Source: Pseudomonadota bacterium
GTDB lineage: Bacteria > Pseudomonadota > Gammaproteobacteria > CAMYNG01
Length of the DNA: 12,500 bases
NCBI GenBank assembly: GCA_020347585.1
Contig: CP070733.1
Span: forward strand, 2,122,328 to 2,134,827
Direction: 5' to 3'
Part shown: positions 6,347-12,500 of the stretch, in pieces
How positions within the stretch are numbered: position 1 is the stretch's first letter
Layout: each line of letters begins with the position of its first letter
Program-made: the position numbers and the translations under genes
Notes under the pieces: model-generated
Seen by the model: only the letters and a program-made list of their open reading frames with translations
Databases searched by the model: none
What the model was told of the DNA's origin: nothing

Positions 6347-6781
6347 CTACCCTTTGCCCTGATCAATCAGGTCGCGGTAGTCGCGATAGATGCAGCGATC
6401 CATGACGACGAAGATCCCCGCCTGTTGCGCGCGCAGGGCGGCGGCCTCGTTGACCACACCATCCTGCAGCCATAGTGCGGGGACCTGCAATTCGATACAA
6501 GCGTCGACGATAGGATCGACATACTGCGGTGCGCGGAACACGTCGACGATGTCAAATCGCTGCGGCACTGCGCGAAGATCGGCGTAGGCCTTTTCGCCAA
6601 GCACCTCATTAACAGCGGGGCGCACTGGAATAATGCGATAACCAAAGTTCTGCATTTCCTCCGCGACATGGTGGCTGGGTCGCGCCGGCTTTGGCGACAG
6701 GCCAACCACCGCGATGGTGGCCGACCGCTCCAGCAGCGCCTTGATCTCATCGAGTCCCGGATTGACAAATTCTGCGCACAT
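6347..6781 (-). CDS. CoA-binding domain protein (YccU-like)
   Basis: A 144-residue cytoplasmic protein with a single Rossmann-type CoA-binding domain like that of succinyl-CoA synthetase alpha, but without the ligase part. The nucleotide-binding segment IAVVGLSPKPARPSH (23-37) is followed by the typical strands YRIIPVRP, FDIVDVFRAPQYVDPIV and PALWLQDGVVNEAAALRAQQAG, ending in VVMDRC (125-130). These are the hallmarks of the YccU/CoA_binding_2 family, whose physiological role is not settled. The ATG at 6779-6781 has an AGGAG eight bases upstream. Stop TAG. It lies 15 bases after the methyltransferase stop, so the two are probably cotranscribed. Their place between lysA and dapF is unusual compared with the common order. 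Confidence 0.85.
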   Translation of the reverse strand: MCAEFVNPGLDEIKALLERSATIAVVGLSPKPARPSHHVAEEMQNFGYRIIPVRPAVNEVLGEKAYADLRAVPQRFDIVDVFRAPQYVDPIVDACIELQVPALWLQDGVVNEAAALRAQQAGIFVVMDRCIYRDYRDLIDQGKG

Positions 6782-6789
6782 TGTCTGCT

Positions 6790-6794
6790 CTCCT
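6790..6794 (-). promoter_or_regulatory. Ribosome binding site of the CoA-binding protein gene
   Basis: AGGAG on the minus strand, eight bases before the ATG at 6781. It lies in the 15-base gap after the methyltransferase stop codon. Confidence 0.6.
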
Positions 6795-6796
6795 AC

Positions 6797-7462
6797 TCAA
6801 CCGCACACCCCGCTGACGACAAGGTGGCGATCACTGGCAACGCGCACCTCGAGCCACCCTAGCCCGGCCGCCGCAAGTTGCGCTTCGACCTCCTCGGGCT
6901 GGTACGCCGCCAGCAACGAATTGAAAAAGTCATGGCGCAGCACCTCGGGTTCGCCCTCGGCATAAGTATCCACCAAGACCTGAGCTGCGCGCTGGTCGCC
7001 CGGGCGCATGAGATCCATTATAAAGGTGAGGGTGCCGGGTGCCGCGCGCGCCCTGATCTCTCGCCACAGCACCGTGGGATCGGCCAAGTGGTGCAGCAAG
7101 CTGTTGCTGATGATGATGTCGTAGTGCACTTGGGGCAACGCTGCACCGGGCAGATAACCCTCCAGTAGGCGAACGCGCTCAGCGAGATCCGCGGCGCGTA
7201 CCGCCTCGCGCCCATAGCGCAGCATGGCCGCTGCACCGTCGACCCCGTGCACGTGGCATTCGGGAAATGCCTGTGCAAAACGGATGCTGATATCAGCGGG
7301 CCCACAGCCCAGATCGATCACTGCGCCAGTTACCGACGCGCCAGCGAAACGCTCACGAAACCATGCAATGAACTGCGCGTGCGGCTCTTCGAAGTCGGCT
7401 TGCGCATAGGCCCGGGCCTGGGCATCCTCGTCCATGAGTTCGGGTTCGGGGATACGCTCCAT
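6797..7462 (-). CDS. Class I SAM-dependent methyltransferase
   Basis: A 221-residue cytoplasmic protein. The SAM-binding motif I is VIDLGCGPADISIRF with D50-LGCG-54; the acidic residue after strand 2 is D75 (VHGVDGAAAM). The later strand DIIISNSLLHHLADP (115-129) matches the Methyltransf_11/25 type, and a C-terminal beta part ends in HLVVSGVCG. The N-terminus MERIPEPELMDEDAQARAYAQADFEEPH is a pattern I associate with a recurring bacterial group of methyltransferases annotated only by family; the substrate is unknown. The frame is open to 7582, inside lysA, but ATG 7460-7462 is the natural start since the similarity begins there. The gap to lysA is 40 bases with no strong Shine-Dalgarno sequence. 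Stop TGA. Confidence 0.85.
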   Translation of the reverse strand: MERIPEPELMDEDAQARAYAQADFEEPHAQFIAWFRERFAGASVTGAVIDLGCGPADISIRFAQAFPECHVHGVDGAAAMLRYGREAVRAADLAERVRLLEGYLPGAALPQVHYDIIISNSLLHHLADPTVLWREIRARAAPGTLTFIMDLMRPGDQRAAQVLVDTYAEGEPEVLRHDFFNSLLAAYQPEEVEAQLAAAGLGWLEVRVASDRHLVVSGVCG

Positions 7463-7502
7463 GATACGAGGTGGAAGGGACGAGGATCGAGGAAAGAAAA
7501 AT

Positions 7503-8753
7503 TTACTCAGGCAAGAGGGTCTCACCGGCAAATAGCGCTTGCACGGTTTCGCGCTCGCGCACCAGGTGCATACTGGCGCCATCCACCATGACCTCGGCGG
7601 CGCGCGGTCGGGTATTGTAATTGGAGCTCATCGAAAAGCCGTAGGCGCCGGCCGAACGCACCGCCAAGAGGTCCCCGGGCGCGACCGACAATGCGCGGTC
7701 CTTACCGAGAAAATCGCCCGTTTCGCACACCGGGCCGACCACATCGTACTGCCGTACCGGCTCCATGCTGTGCTGTGTGACCGGCACAATGGCCTGCCAC
7801 GCATCGTATAACGCGGGGCGCATCAGATCATTCATTGCCGCATCGACGATGGCGAAGTTCTTGTGCTCGCTGCACTTTAGGTATTCCACCTGGGTGAGCA
7901 ACACGCCAGCGTTGCCGGCAATGGCGCGCCCTGGCTCGATGATCAGGCGTAGGGCGCGTCCATTGAGTTCCTCGCCCAGCACCCGAGCATAGTCCGCCGG
8001 CTCAGGCGGCATCTCGTCGCGATAGCAGATACCAAGCCCGCCGCCGAGGTCCAGGTGCTCGACTACGATGCCCTGATCCGCCAGCTTATCCACCAGCGCC
8101 AGCACGCGCCGCAACGCATCAATGAACGGTGCCGTGTCGGTAAGCTGCGAACCGATGTGGCAGTCCACGCCACGCACCGTGATATTGGCCAACTGCGCCG
8201 CCCGAGCATACAACAACGGGGCTGCTGTGATATCCACCCCGAATTTGTTGTCGCGCAAACCGGTCGAGATGTAGGGGTGGGTCTTGGCATCTACGTCGGG
8301 GTTGACCCGCACGGAGACCGGGGCCTGCACGCCCAGTTCAGCCGCGACCGTGTTCAGCCGTTCCAGTTCCTGTTCCGACTCGACGTTGAAACAGTGGATA
8401 CCCGCCTCGAGCGCACGACGCATCTCGTCGGCGCGCTTGCCCACCCCGGAGAATACGACGCGGGCGGGATCGCCGCCGGCAGCGAGCACGCGCTCAAGCT
8501 CGCCTGCAGAAACGATGTCGAAGCCGGAGCCAAGGCGCGCCAGCACGTTGAGCACGGCGAGACTGGAATTGGCCTTGACGGCATAGCAAACCAGGTGCGC
8601 GTGGCCGGCGAGCGCGGCGTCGAAGGCGCGCCAGTGCCGCTCCAGCGTGGCGCGCGAGTAGACATAGCAGGGCGTACCGAAGCGGGCCGCCACGTCCTCG
8701 AGCGCCACGTTCTCGGCAAACAACCGGCCGTCGCGGTAGTCAAAATGGTCCAT
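7503..8753 (-). CDS. lysA: Diaminopimelate decarboxylase LysA
   Basis: A 416-residue PLP enzyme that decarboxylates meso-diaminopimelate to L-lysine, the last step of lysine synthesis. The family is a fold-type III TIM barrel plus a beta domain. PLP is expected on K60 (CYAVKANSSLAVL). H199 lies in DCHIGSQ, the phosphate-binding glycines are in LDLGGGLGI (234-242), and IIEPGRAIAGNAG (271-283) follows. The active-site cysteine and glutamate contributed to the partner subunit are C343 and E344 (GPVCETGDFL), and GAYGFSMSSNYNTRPR (369-384) is the conserved C-terminal segment. Start ATG 8751-8753, 18 bases after the lptM stop; stop TAA. Cotranscription with lptM is likely. No lysine riboswitch is recognisable upstream. 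Confidence 0.96.
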   Translation of the reverse strand: MDHFDYRDGRLFAENVALEDVAARFGTPCYVYSRATLERHWRAFDAALAGHAHLVCYAVKANSSLAVLNVLARLGSGFDIVSAGELERVLAAGGDPARVVFSGVGKRADEMRRALEAGIHCFNVESEQELERLNTVAAELGVQAPVSVRVNPDVDAKTHPYISTGLRDNKFGVDITAAPLLYARAAQLANITVRGVDCHIGSQLTDTAPFIDALRRVLALVDKLADQGIVVEHLDLGGGLGICYRDEMPPEPADYARVLGEELNGRALRLIIEPGRAIAGNAGVLLTQVEYLKCSEHKNFAIVDAAMNDLMRPALYDAWQAIVPVTQHSMEPVRQYDVVGPVCETGDFLGKDRALSVAPGDLLAVRSAGAYGFSMSSNYNTRPRAAEVMVDGASMHLVRERETVQALFAGETLLPE

Positions 8754-8771
8754 GAGAAGACTTGCCCCGGC

Positions 8772-8903
8772 TCAGCGTGCGGGTTCGCTGGTCTTGTCGG
8801 GAAGGTATAAAGGCCCTTTCTTGCCGCACGCGCCCAACATGGTGCTAGTGCCCAGCACCAACACTACTGCAAGCAACAGCCAGTTGGCCCAACAAGGTCT
8901 CAT
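8772..8903 (-). CDS. lptM: Small outer-membrane lipoprotein LptM (YifL/LppL-like)
   Basis: A 43-residue lipoprotein. Residues about 1-22 are the signal segment (MRPCWANWLLLAVVLVLGTS), and the lipobox is L23-G-A-C26. After the cysteine follows GKKGPLYLPD, the highly conserved core of the LptM/YifL family. In E. coli LptM helps oxidative maturation of the LptD/LptE translocon that delivers LPS to the outer membrane; the same role is inferred here. A longer open frame continues upstream to 9236, but ATG 8901-8903 is the only sensible start for a signal peptide. It is the first gene of the minus-strand series and is preceded by a good promoter. Its place before lysA/dapF is conserved in gammaproteobacteria. 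Confidence 0.88.
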   Translation of the reverse strand: MRPCWANWLLLAVVLVLGTSTMLGACGKKGPLYLPDKTSEPAR

Positions 8904-8951
8904 GATTCGATCCGTTCCCAGAGGTCGGCGTGCGCCCGTAACATGCCCCGG

Positions 8952-8981
8952 ATTATACGCACTGGCCGCCCGCTTACCCAA
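8952..8981 (-). promoter_or_regulatory. Candidate sigma-70 promoter for lptM-lysA
   Basis: On the minus strand a perfect TATAAT (8957-8952) lies 18 bases after TTGGGT (8981-8976). Transcription would start near 8945, giving a leader of about 40 bases to the lptM ATG at 8903. It sits in the 157-base divergent gap 8904-9060. Confidence 0.55.
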
Positions 8982-8990
8982 GCGCAACAG

Positions 8991-9019
8991 TTCAACCGGA
9001 CCCCGCCGAGCGGTACACT
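8991..9019 (+). promoter_or_regulatory. Weak candidate promoter for the divergent membrane-protein gene
   Basis: TTCAAC (8991-8996) and TACACT (9014-9019) are 17 bases apart and lead to the ATG at 9061. The match is modest (three and four of six), so this rests partly on its position in a divergent intergenic region. Confidence 0.3.
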
Positions 9020-9060
9020 GACTGCTCTTTTGCTCAAGCAACCGCCGGTACCGCAGCCGC

Positions 9061-9711
9061 ATGATATTGGAGATCGTCACAGCAACCGCCCTGATCGCAG
9101 GCGCAATCCTGGTGGTTCTGGGCGCACGCCAACTGCTGCGCCGCCGACCGCTGCGCGCCAGCCTGCAGGGATTGTCCGGCGGGCTGCTGCTGGCGCTGGG
9201 GGCGTTGGTAGCATCGATGGCGCTGAACCTCCACACCTATCAGCGCCTCACCGGCGAACAAGCAGTGGCCGAAGTGCGCTTCGAGGAGGTGACGCCGCAG
9301 AAGTACCAGACCTATGTCATTGAGCCCGACAACGAGGCGCAGGTGTTCGTGTTGCGCGGCGACGAGTGGCAGCTCGATGCGCGCATTCTCAAGTGGCACG
9401 GTGTGGCAACCCTGCTGGGTATGGATACCGTGTACCGCCTGGATCGGCTCGCCGGGCGTTATCGCTCGGTACGCCAGGAGCGCAACGCGCTGCGTACGAT
9501 ATATGAGCTGGGCACGAAGCGCGGGCTGGACGTATGGAAGCTGGCCAATGAACACGGCCAGCGCCTGCCGTGGGTGGACGCAGTCTACGGCAGCGCCACC
9601 TACCTACCCATGGCCCACGATGCGCGCTTCGCGGTAAGTGCCAGTACCTCGGGGTTGGTGGCGCGGCCGCTCAACGAATCCGCGCGCCAGGCGATCGAGC
9701 GCTGGCGCTAA
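9061..9711 (+). CDS. Uncharacterised two-helix membrane protein
   Basis: A 216-residue protein that I cannot assign to a characterised family. Two hydrophobic helices (about 4-23 and 37-57), separated by a basic stretch (RQLLRRRPLR), anchor it in the inner membrane with both ends of the hairpin probably facing outward. The rest is soluble: a strand-rich part (AVAEVRFEEVTPQKYQTYVIE, QVFVLRGDEWQLDARILKW, 69-112), then a charged helical part (RLDRLAGRYRSVRQERNALRTIYEL) and a C-terminus ending AIERWR. The pattern RGDEWQLDARILKWHG...GMDTVYRLDRLAGRY resembles proteins that are annotated, without real support, as multidrug-efflux-like in some gammaproteobacteria. Start ATG 9061 without a clear Shine-Dalgarno sequence; stop TAA. 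It lies 55 bases before the sensor kinase on the same strand, so the two may be cotranscribed. Confidence 0.7.
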   Translation: MILEIVTATALIAGAILVVLGARQLLRRRPLRASLQGLSGGLLLALGALVASMALNLHTYQRLTGEQAVAEVRFEEVTPQKYQTYVIEPDNEAQVFVLRGDEWQLDARILKWHGVATLLGMDTVYRLDRLAGRYRSVRQERNALRTIYELGTKRGLDVWKLANEHGQRLPWVDAVYGSATYLPMAHDARFAVSASTSGLVARPLNESARQAIERWR

Positions 9712-9766
9712 TGCGGTTCGTGATGCGCAACAGAATGCCAGCGGCAGCGCAGTCGGCTCGAACAAC

Positions 9767-11716
9767 ATGAAGATCCGCACCAATATATTCATATCGGTTT
9801 TTCTCGCCACCATTGTGCCGTTGACGGCGCTGGCGCTGGGCGCCACCTACTACAGCGAAACCAGCTACCGGCGTGATGTGGCGCAGGACATTCGTACCAG
9901 CCTCGATACGCTCGCAGCATCGATCAAGCGCCTGTATCAATCGGAACGCGATCTGGCGCTCGGCCTGGCGCGCTCACCGGCGGTGAGTGAGTTTTTGCCC
10001 GTGCTTTACGACGCCAGCCGCGGGCGCAGTCACTCAGAAATCAACGTGCGCCGCTCACGCATCAATCGCTTTTTCGAAGGCTTCCAAACGATTCTGCCGG
10101 GCCTGTTCTTTATCCGCATCGTGGATGCCAATGGCAGCACGTTGATCAAGGTCAGCAATGACGCGCGCAGTGCACCCGTGTATGAGAGCCTAAGCGGTAT
10201 TGCCTACGTGGAGCAGGAACTCAACAACAAGGCATTCAAGCGCGTGCTTGCGGACCTCCCCTACGACGAAGTCAGCGTGCTACGCCTGCCACACACGGCA
10301 CGCCAACCCGGCGAACTTGATACCATTCCGATCCTGGACTACGTGATCCCCCTGCGCTACCGCAAGCGCCTGGTGGGTGGGCTAGCCATGTCGCTGCTCG
10401 GCGAGCAGATTGATCGCCTGGTCGATCACGCGCCACGCCTGTACAAGGGCAGGCTGTTTCTTGTAGAGATCAATCCCGACGAGCCGCAGCGCCACGGATT
10501 GATTCTTTATGATGAAACCCAGGAGCTGCGGCTGTCGCAAATCCGCAAGGCTCCCGAGCTGGTCACCGATGTCTACTCCCAGCACCTGCTCGATGCGATG
10601 GCAAGCCAGCCCGAGGGTCAGTACCGCGATCCCCAGCGCATGCAAACCGTTTACTACTCCGAATTCTTTCCGCACGCCGACCGGCTTGCAAGCTGGGTTC
10701 TCGCCTCGCGGGTGGAGGACCGTGTGATTAGCGCGCCTTTCAACCGCATCCGTGCCGTAATCTGGGCGCTGGCTGGTTGCGCACTGTTGATCAGCCTGGT
10801 GCTTGCTGGCATCGGCGTGCGCACCATTGCGCAGCCGGTCTCGCGCCTGGCACACAACCTAAAGGGTTTCGCCGACGGCGACCGTGCGCTGCGCGCCGAG
10901 CCGCAGCAGTCAGTCGACGAAATCGCCGCACTCGCCGGCGCCTTCAACTACCTCGCCGACACCGTGGTCAAAACCGAGCAGGAGCGCGACAGCGCGCAGA
11001 ACATGCTGGTGCAGCAGGCCAAACTGGCGAGCATCGGACAGATGGCGGCCGGCATTGGTCACGAATTGAATAATCCGCTTAACAATATCCTGTCATACGC
11101 CAAGCTGATTCAACGCAATACCGGCCCCGGCAGCGACGCAGGGGCAGTGGACCGCGACGTACAGTCGCTGCGCGACGAGGCAGTGCGCGCATCGGATATC
11201 GTCAAGGGGATACTCAACTTTGCGCGACAGGTACCGCCACACTATGCGCCGTTCCGCGTCAGCGAGTGGATTGACGATACGCTGGCGTTGGTTAGGCAGG
11301 CCGCGAAGGACAAGAACCTTTCAGTGCGCGTACTCGGTGAGTCCGATCAGATCATCGAGGGAGACCGTGGTCAGTTGCAGCAGGCGCTGATCAACCTGTT
11401 GTTAAACGCGATACACGCGAGTGCCCGCGACGGTCAGATCGTGGTGGGCATGCGTACGCAGGACAATGACTGTGTAATTTCAGTTCGTGACGAGGGTGAG
11501 GGTATCGACGAGGAAGCGCTCAACCGGGTCTTCGACCCATTTTTCAGCACGCGCCCTGAAGGCGAAGGCACCGGTCTTGGCCTGTCCATTAGCCTGGGGA
11601 TCGTAGAGCACCACAGTGGCCGCCTTGAGATCGCCAACAACCCCGATCGCGGCGTCACGGCAACCATGATTCTGCCATCGCACGCGCCACCGCCCGTGCC
11701 ACACTCACCGTCATGA
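9767..11716 (+). CDS. Membrane sensor histidine kinase (Cache-like sensor, HAMP, HisKA, HATPase)
   Basis: A 649-residue kinase. Helix 1 (about 7-27) and helix 2 (about 329-349) bracket a large periplasmic domain of about 300 residues that looks double-Cache-like (GLFFIRIVDANGSTLIKVSN, 112-131). HAMP follows (about 350-402), then a short coiled coil. The dimerisation/phosphoacceptor box is GIGHELNNPLNNILSY with H432. The ATPase domain shows the N-box INLLLNA (N547), DEGEGID (575-581), FDPFFSTRPEGEGTGLGLS (589-607) and the G2 box GTGLGL. The order HELNNPL is typical of NtrB-class kinases paired with sigma-54 regulators. An open frame reaches back to 9638 inside the previous gene, but ATG 9767 gives a proper N-terminal MKIR plus helix. 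Its TGA overlaps the next start as ATGA, so kinase and regulator are coupled. The ligand is unknown. Confidence 0.92.
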   Translation: MKIRTNIFISVFLATIVPLTALALGATYYSETSYRRDVAQDIRTSLDTLAASIKRLYQSERDLALGLARSPAVSEFLPVLYDASRGRSHSEINVRRSRINRFFEGFQTILPGLFFIRIVDANGSTLIKVSNDARSAPVYESLSGIAYVEQELNNKAFKRVLADLPYDEVSVLRLPHTARQPGELDTIPILDYVIPLRYRKRLVGGLAMSLLGEQIDRLVDHAPRLYKGRLFLVEINPDEPQRHGLILYDETQELRLSQIRKAPELVTDVYSQHLLDAMASQPEGQYRDPQRMQTVYYSEFFPHADRLASWVLASRVEDRVISAPFNRIRAVIWALAGCALLISLVLAGIGVRTIAQPVSRLAHNLKGFADGDRALRAEPQQSVDEIAALAGAFNYLADTVVKTEQERDSAQNMLVQQAKLASIGQMAAGIGHELNNPLNNILSYAKLIQRNTGPGSDAGAVDRDVQSLRDEAVRASDIVKGILNFARQVPPHYAPFRVSEWIDDTLALVRQAAKDKNLSVRVLGESDQIIEGDRGQLQQALINLLLNAIHASARDGQIVVGMRTQDNDCVISVRDEGEGIDEEALNRVFDPFFSTRPEGEGTGLGLSISLGIVEHHSGRLEIANNPDRGVTATMILPSHAPPPVPHSPS

Positions 11717-12500
11717 CTGCTCCCGCAACCATTCTGTTCGTTGACGATGATCCCAAGGCCGGCGAACTTATGCAGCGCTTCAGCGAGGGCGCAGAATATA
11801 CCTGTCAGGTGTTTCGTGATCCGCAGCAGGCACTGCAGCGCTTCGTTGATCAGGGCGCGGCGATGATCATCAGCGACCTGCGCATGCCGAACATGACAGG
11901 CATCGAACTGTTGAAGCAGGTACGCGAGTACGATGCCGAGGTGCCGTTCGTGATCGTTACCGGTTTTGCCGACGTAGACAGCGCCATCGAGGCAATTCGT
12001 TTGGGGGCGAGCGACTTCATCAAAAAGCCATTCGATATGGATGAGATGCGCGTGCTGGTGGAGCGCACATTGGAGCGCGCCGCACTACTACGGGAGAACC
12101 GTCTGCTCAAGCGCCAGCTACGCGATGATCTCAAGTTTCGCGACATCATCGGTCGCTCGCCGGCGATGAAGGAAATATTCACCGTAATCGACAAGATTGC
12201 CGACATCCGCTGCAACGTCATCATCGAGGGCGAATCAGGCACCGGCAAGGAACTGGTGGCGCGTGCCATACACAACCATAGCCAGCACGCCGATAAGCCC
12301 TTCGTCGTCATCGACTGCGGCGCCCTCACCGATACCTTGCTCGAAAGCGAATTGTTTGGCCATGAGAAGGGCGCATTCACCGGCGCGGTGTTCCGCAAGT
12401 TGGGAAAGATAGAGCTAGCAGAGGGGGGAACGCTGTTCCTTGATGAGATTGGGGATATGCCGCTGTCCGCGCAGGTGAAGCTCTTGCGCCTGCTGGAGGA
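11713..12500 (+). CDS. NtrC-family sigma-54-dependent response regulator, N-terminal part
   Basis: Translated directly from ATG 11713; the frame stays open to the window edge (262 codons seen), so the C-terminus and any DNA-binding domain are missing. Residues about 5-120 are a receiver domain: acidic pocket D11-D13 (FVDDDP), phosphoacceptor D55 (MIISDLRMPNMTG), T83 (VIVTGFAD) and lysines K104-K105 (DFIKKPF). The AAA+ domain starts near 144 (IIGRSPAMKEIF) with Walker A GESGTGKE (173-180), the sigma-54 contact loop GAFTGA (220-225, in ELFGHEKGAFTGA) and Walker B LFLDEIGD with D244-E245. Phosphorylation by the upstream kinase should let it open sigma-54 promoters by ATP hydrolysis. Its start overlaps the kinase stop by four bases. 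Targets cannot be inferred from this window. Confidence 0.93.
   Translation, partial: MTAPATILFVDDDPKAGELMQRFSEGAEYTCQVFRDPQQALQRFVDQGAAMIISDLRMPNMTGIELLKQVREYDAEVPFVIVTGFADVDSAIEAIRLGASDFIKKPFDMDEMRVLVERTLERAALLRENRLLKRQLRDDLKFRDIIGRSPAMKEIFTVIDKIADIRCNVIIEGESGTGKELVARAIHNHSQHADKPFVVIDCGALTDTLLESELFGHEKGAFTGAVFRKLGKIELAEGGTLFLDEIGDMPLSAQVKLLRLLE

Noticed and set aside
8055..8810. A 251-codon plus-strand open frame opposite lysA
   Set aside because: It is antisense to the strongly conserved lysA coding sequence and has no recognisable domain.
8754..9060. Lysine riboswitch before lptM-lysA
   Set aside because: The leader after the predicted promoter is only about 40 bases, far too short for this riboswitch, and no matching motif is seen.
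9638..9766. N-terminal extension of the sensor kinase frame
   Set aside because: It overlaps the end of the previous gene and would put about 43 basic, non-conserved residues before a normal membrane helix start.

Overview
The window looks like a chromosomal piece of a GC-rich gammaproteobacterium. The best evidence is the gene block lptM - lysA - dapF - DUF484 - xerC on the minus strand. It resembles the lppL-lysA-dapF-xerC arrangement of Pseudomonas-type genomes and the yifL-dapF-yigA-xerC arrangement of E. coli. I cannot name the genus. No rRNA, tRNA, insertion sequence, prophage or CRISPR array is visible.

Layout. (1) 2-529, plus strand: the C-terminal end of a metal-type (ABC-3) transporter permease, cut by the window edge. 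It converges on (2) a minus-strand series that fills 544-8903. Read in the direction of transcription, from high to low coordinates, this is: lptM (OM lipoprotein), lysA (DAP decarboxylase), a SAM methyltransferase, a CoA-binding-domain protein, dapF (DAP epimerase, with an in-frame amber codon), a DUF484/GAF protein, xerC (tyrosine recombinase), a membrane diguanylate cyclase with a periplasmic sensor, a SnoaL/NTF2-like small protein, and a polytopic flippase-like (LPG-synthase TM/HpnL-like) protein. (3) 8904-9060: a divergent intergenic region holding a good sigma-70 promoter for lptM-lysA. (4) 9061 to the end, plus strand: an uncharacterised two-helix membrane protein, then a sensor histidine kinase whose stop overlaps (ATGA) the start of an NtrC-family sigma-54 response regulator. 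The regulator runs off the window.

How the genes work together. LysA and DapF act at the end of the diaminopimelate/lysine pathway: DapF makes meso-DAP for peptidoglycan and LysA decarboxylates it to lysine. LptM matures the LPS translocon. XerC resolves chromosome dimers. The diguanylate cyclase and the kinase/NtrC pair are two separate signalling modules, each with a periplasmic sensing domain.

The observation most worth checking is dapF. The whole 276-codon gene is present with both catalytic cysteines, but codon 46 is TAG where the E. coli family member has a conserved glutamine (CAG/CAA), which I recall as a substrate-binding residue. Several neighbouring genes end in TAG, so a global reassignment is unlikely. 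The choices are a single-base sequence error, a real recent mutation, or readthrough/suppression. I found no convincing new multi-gene system in the window.
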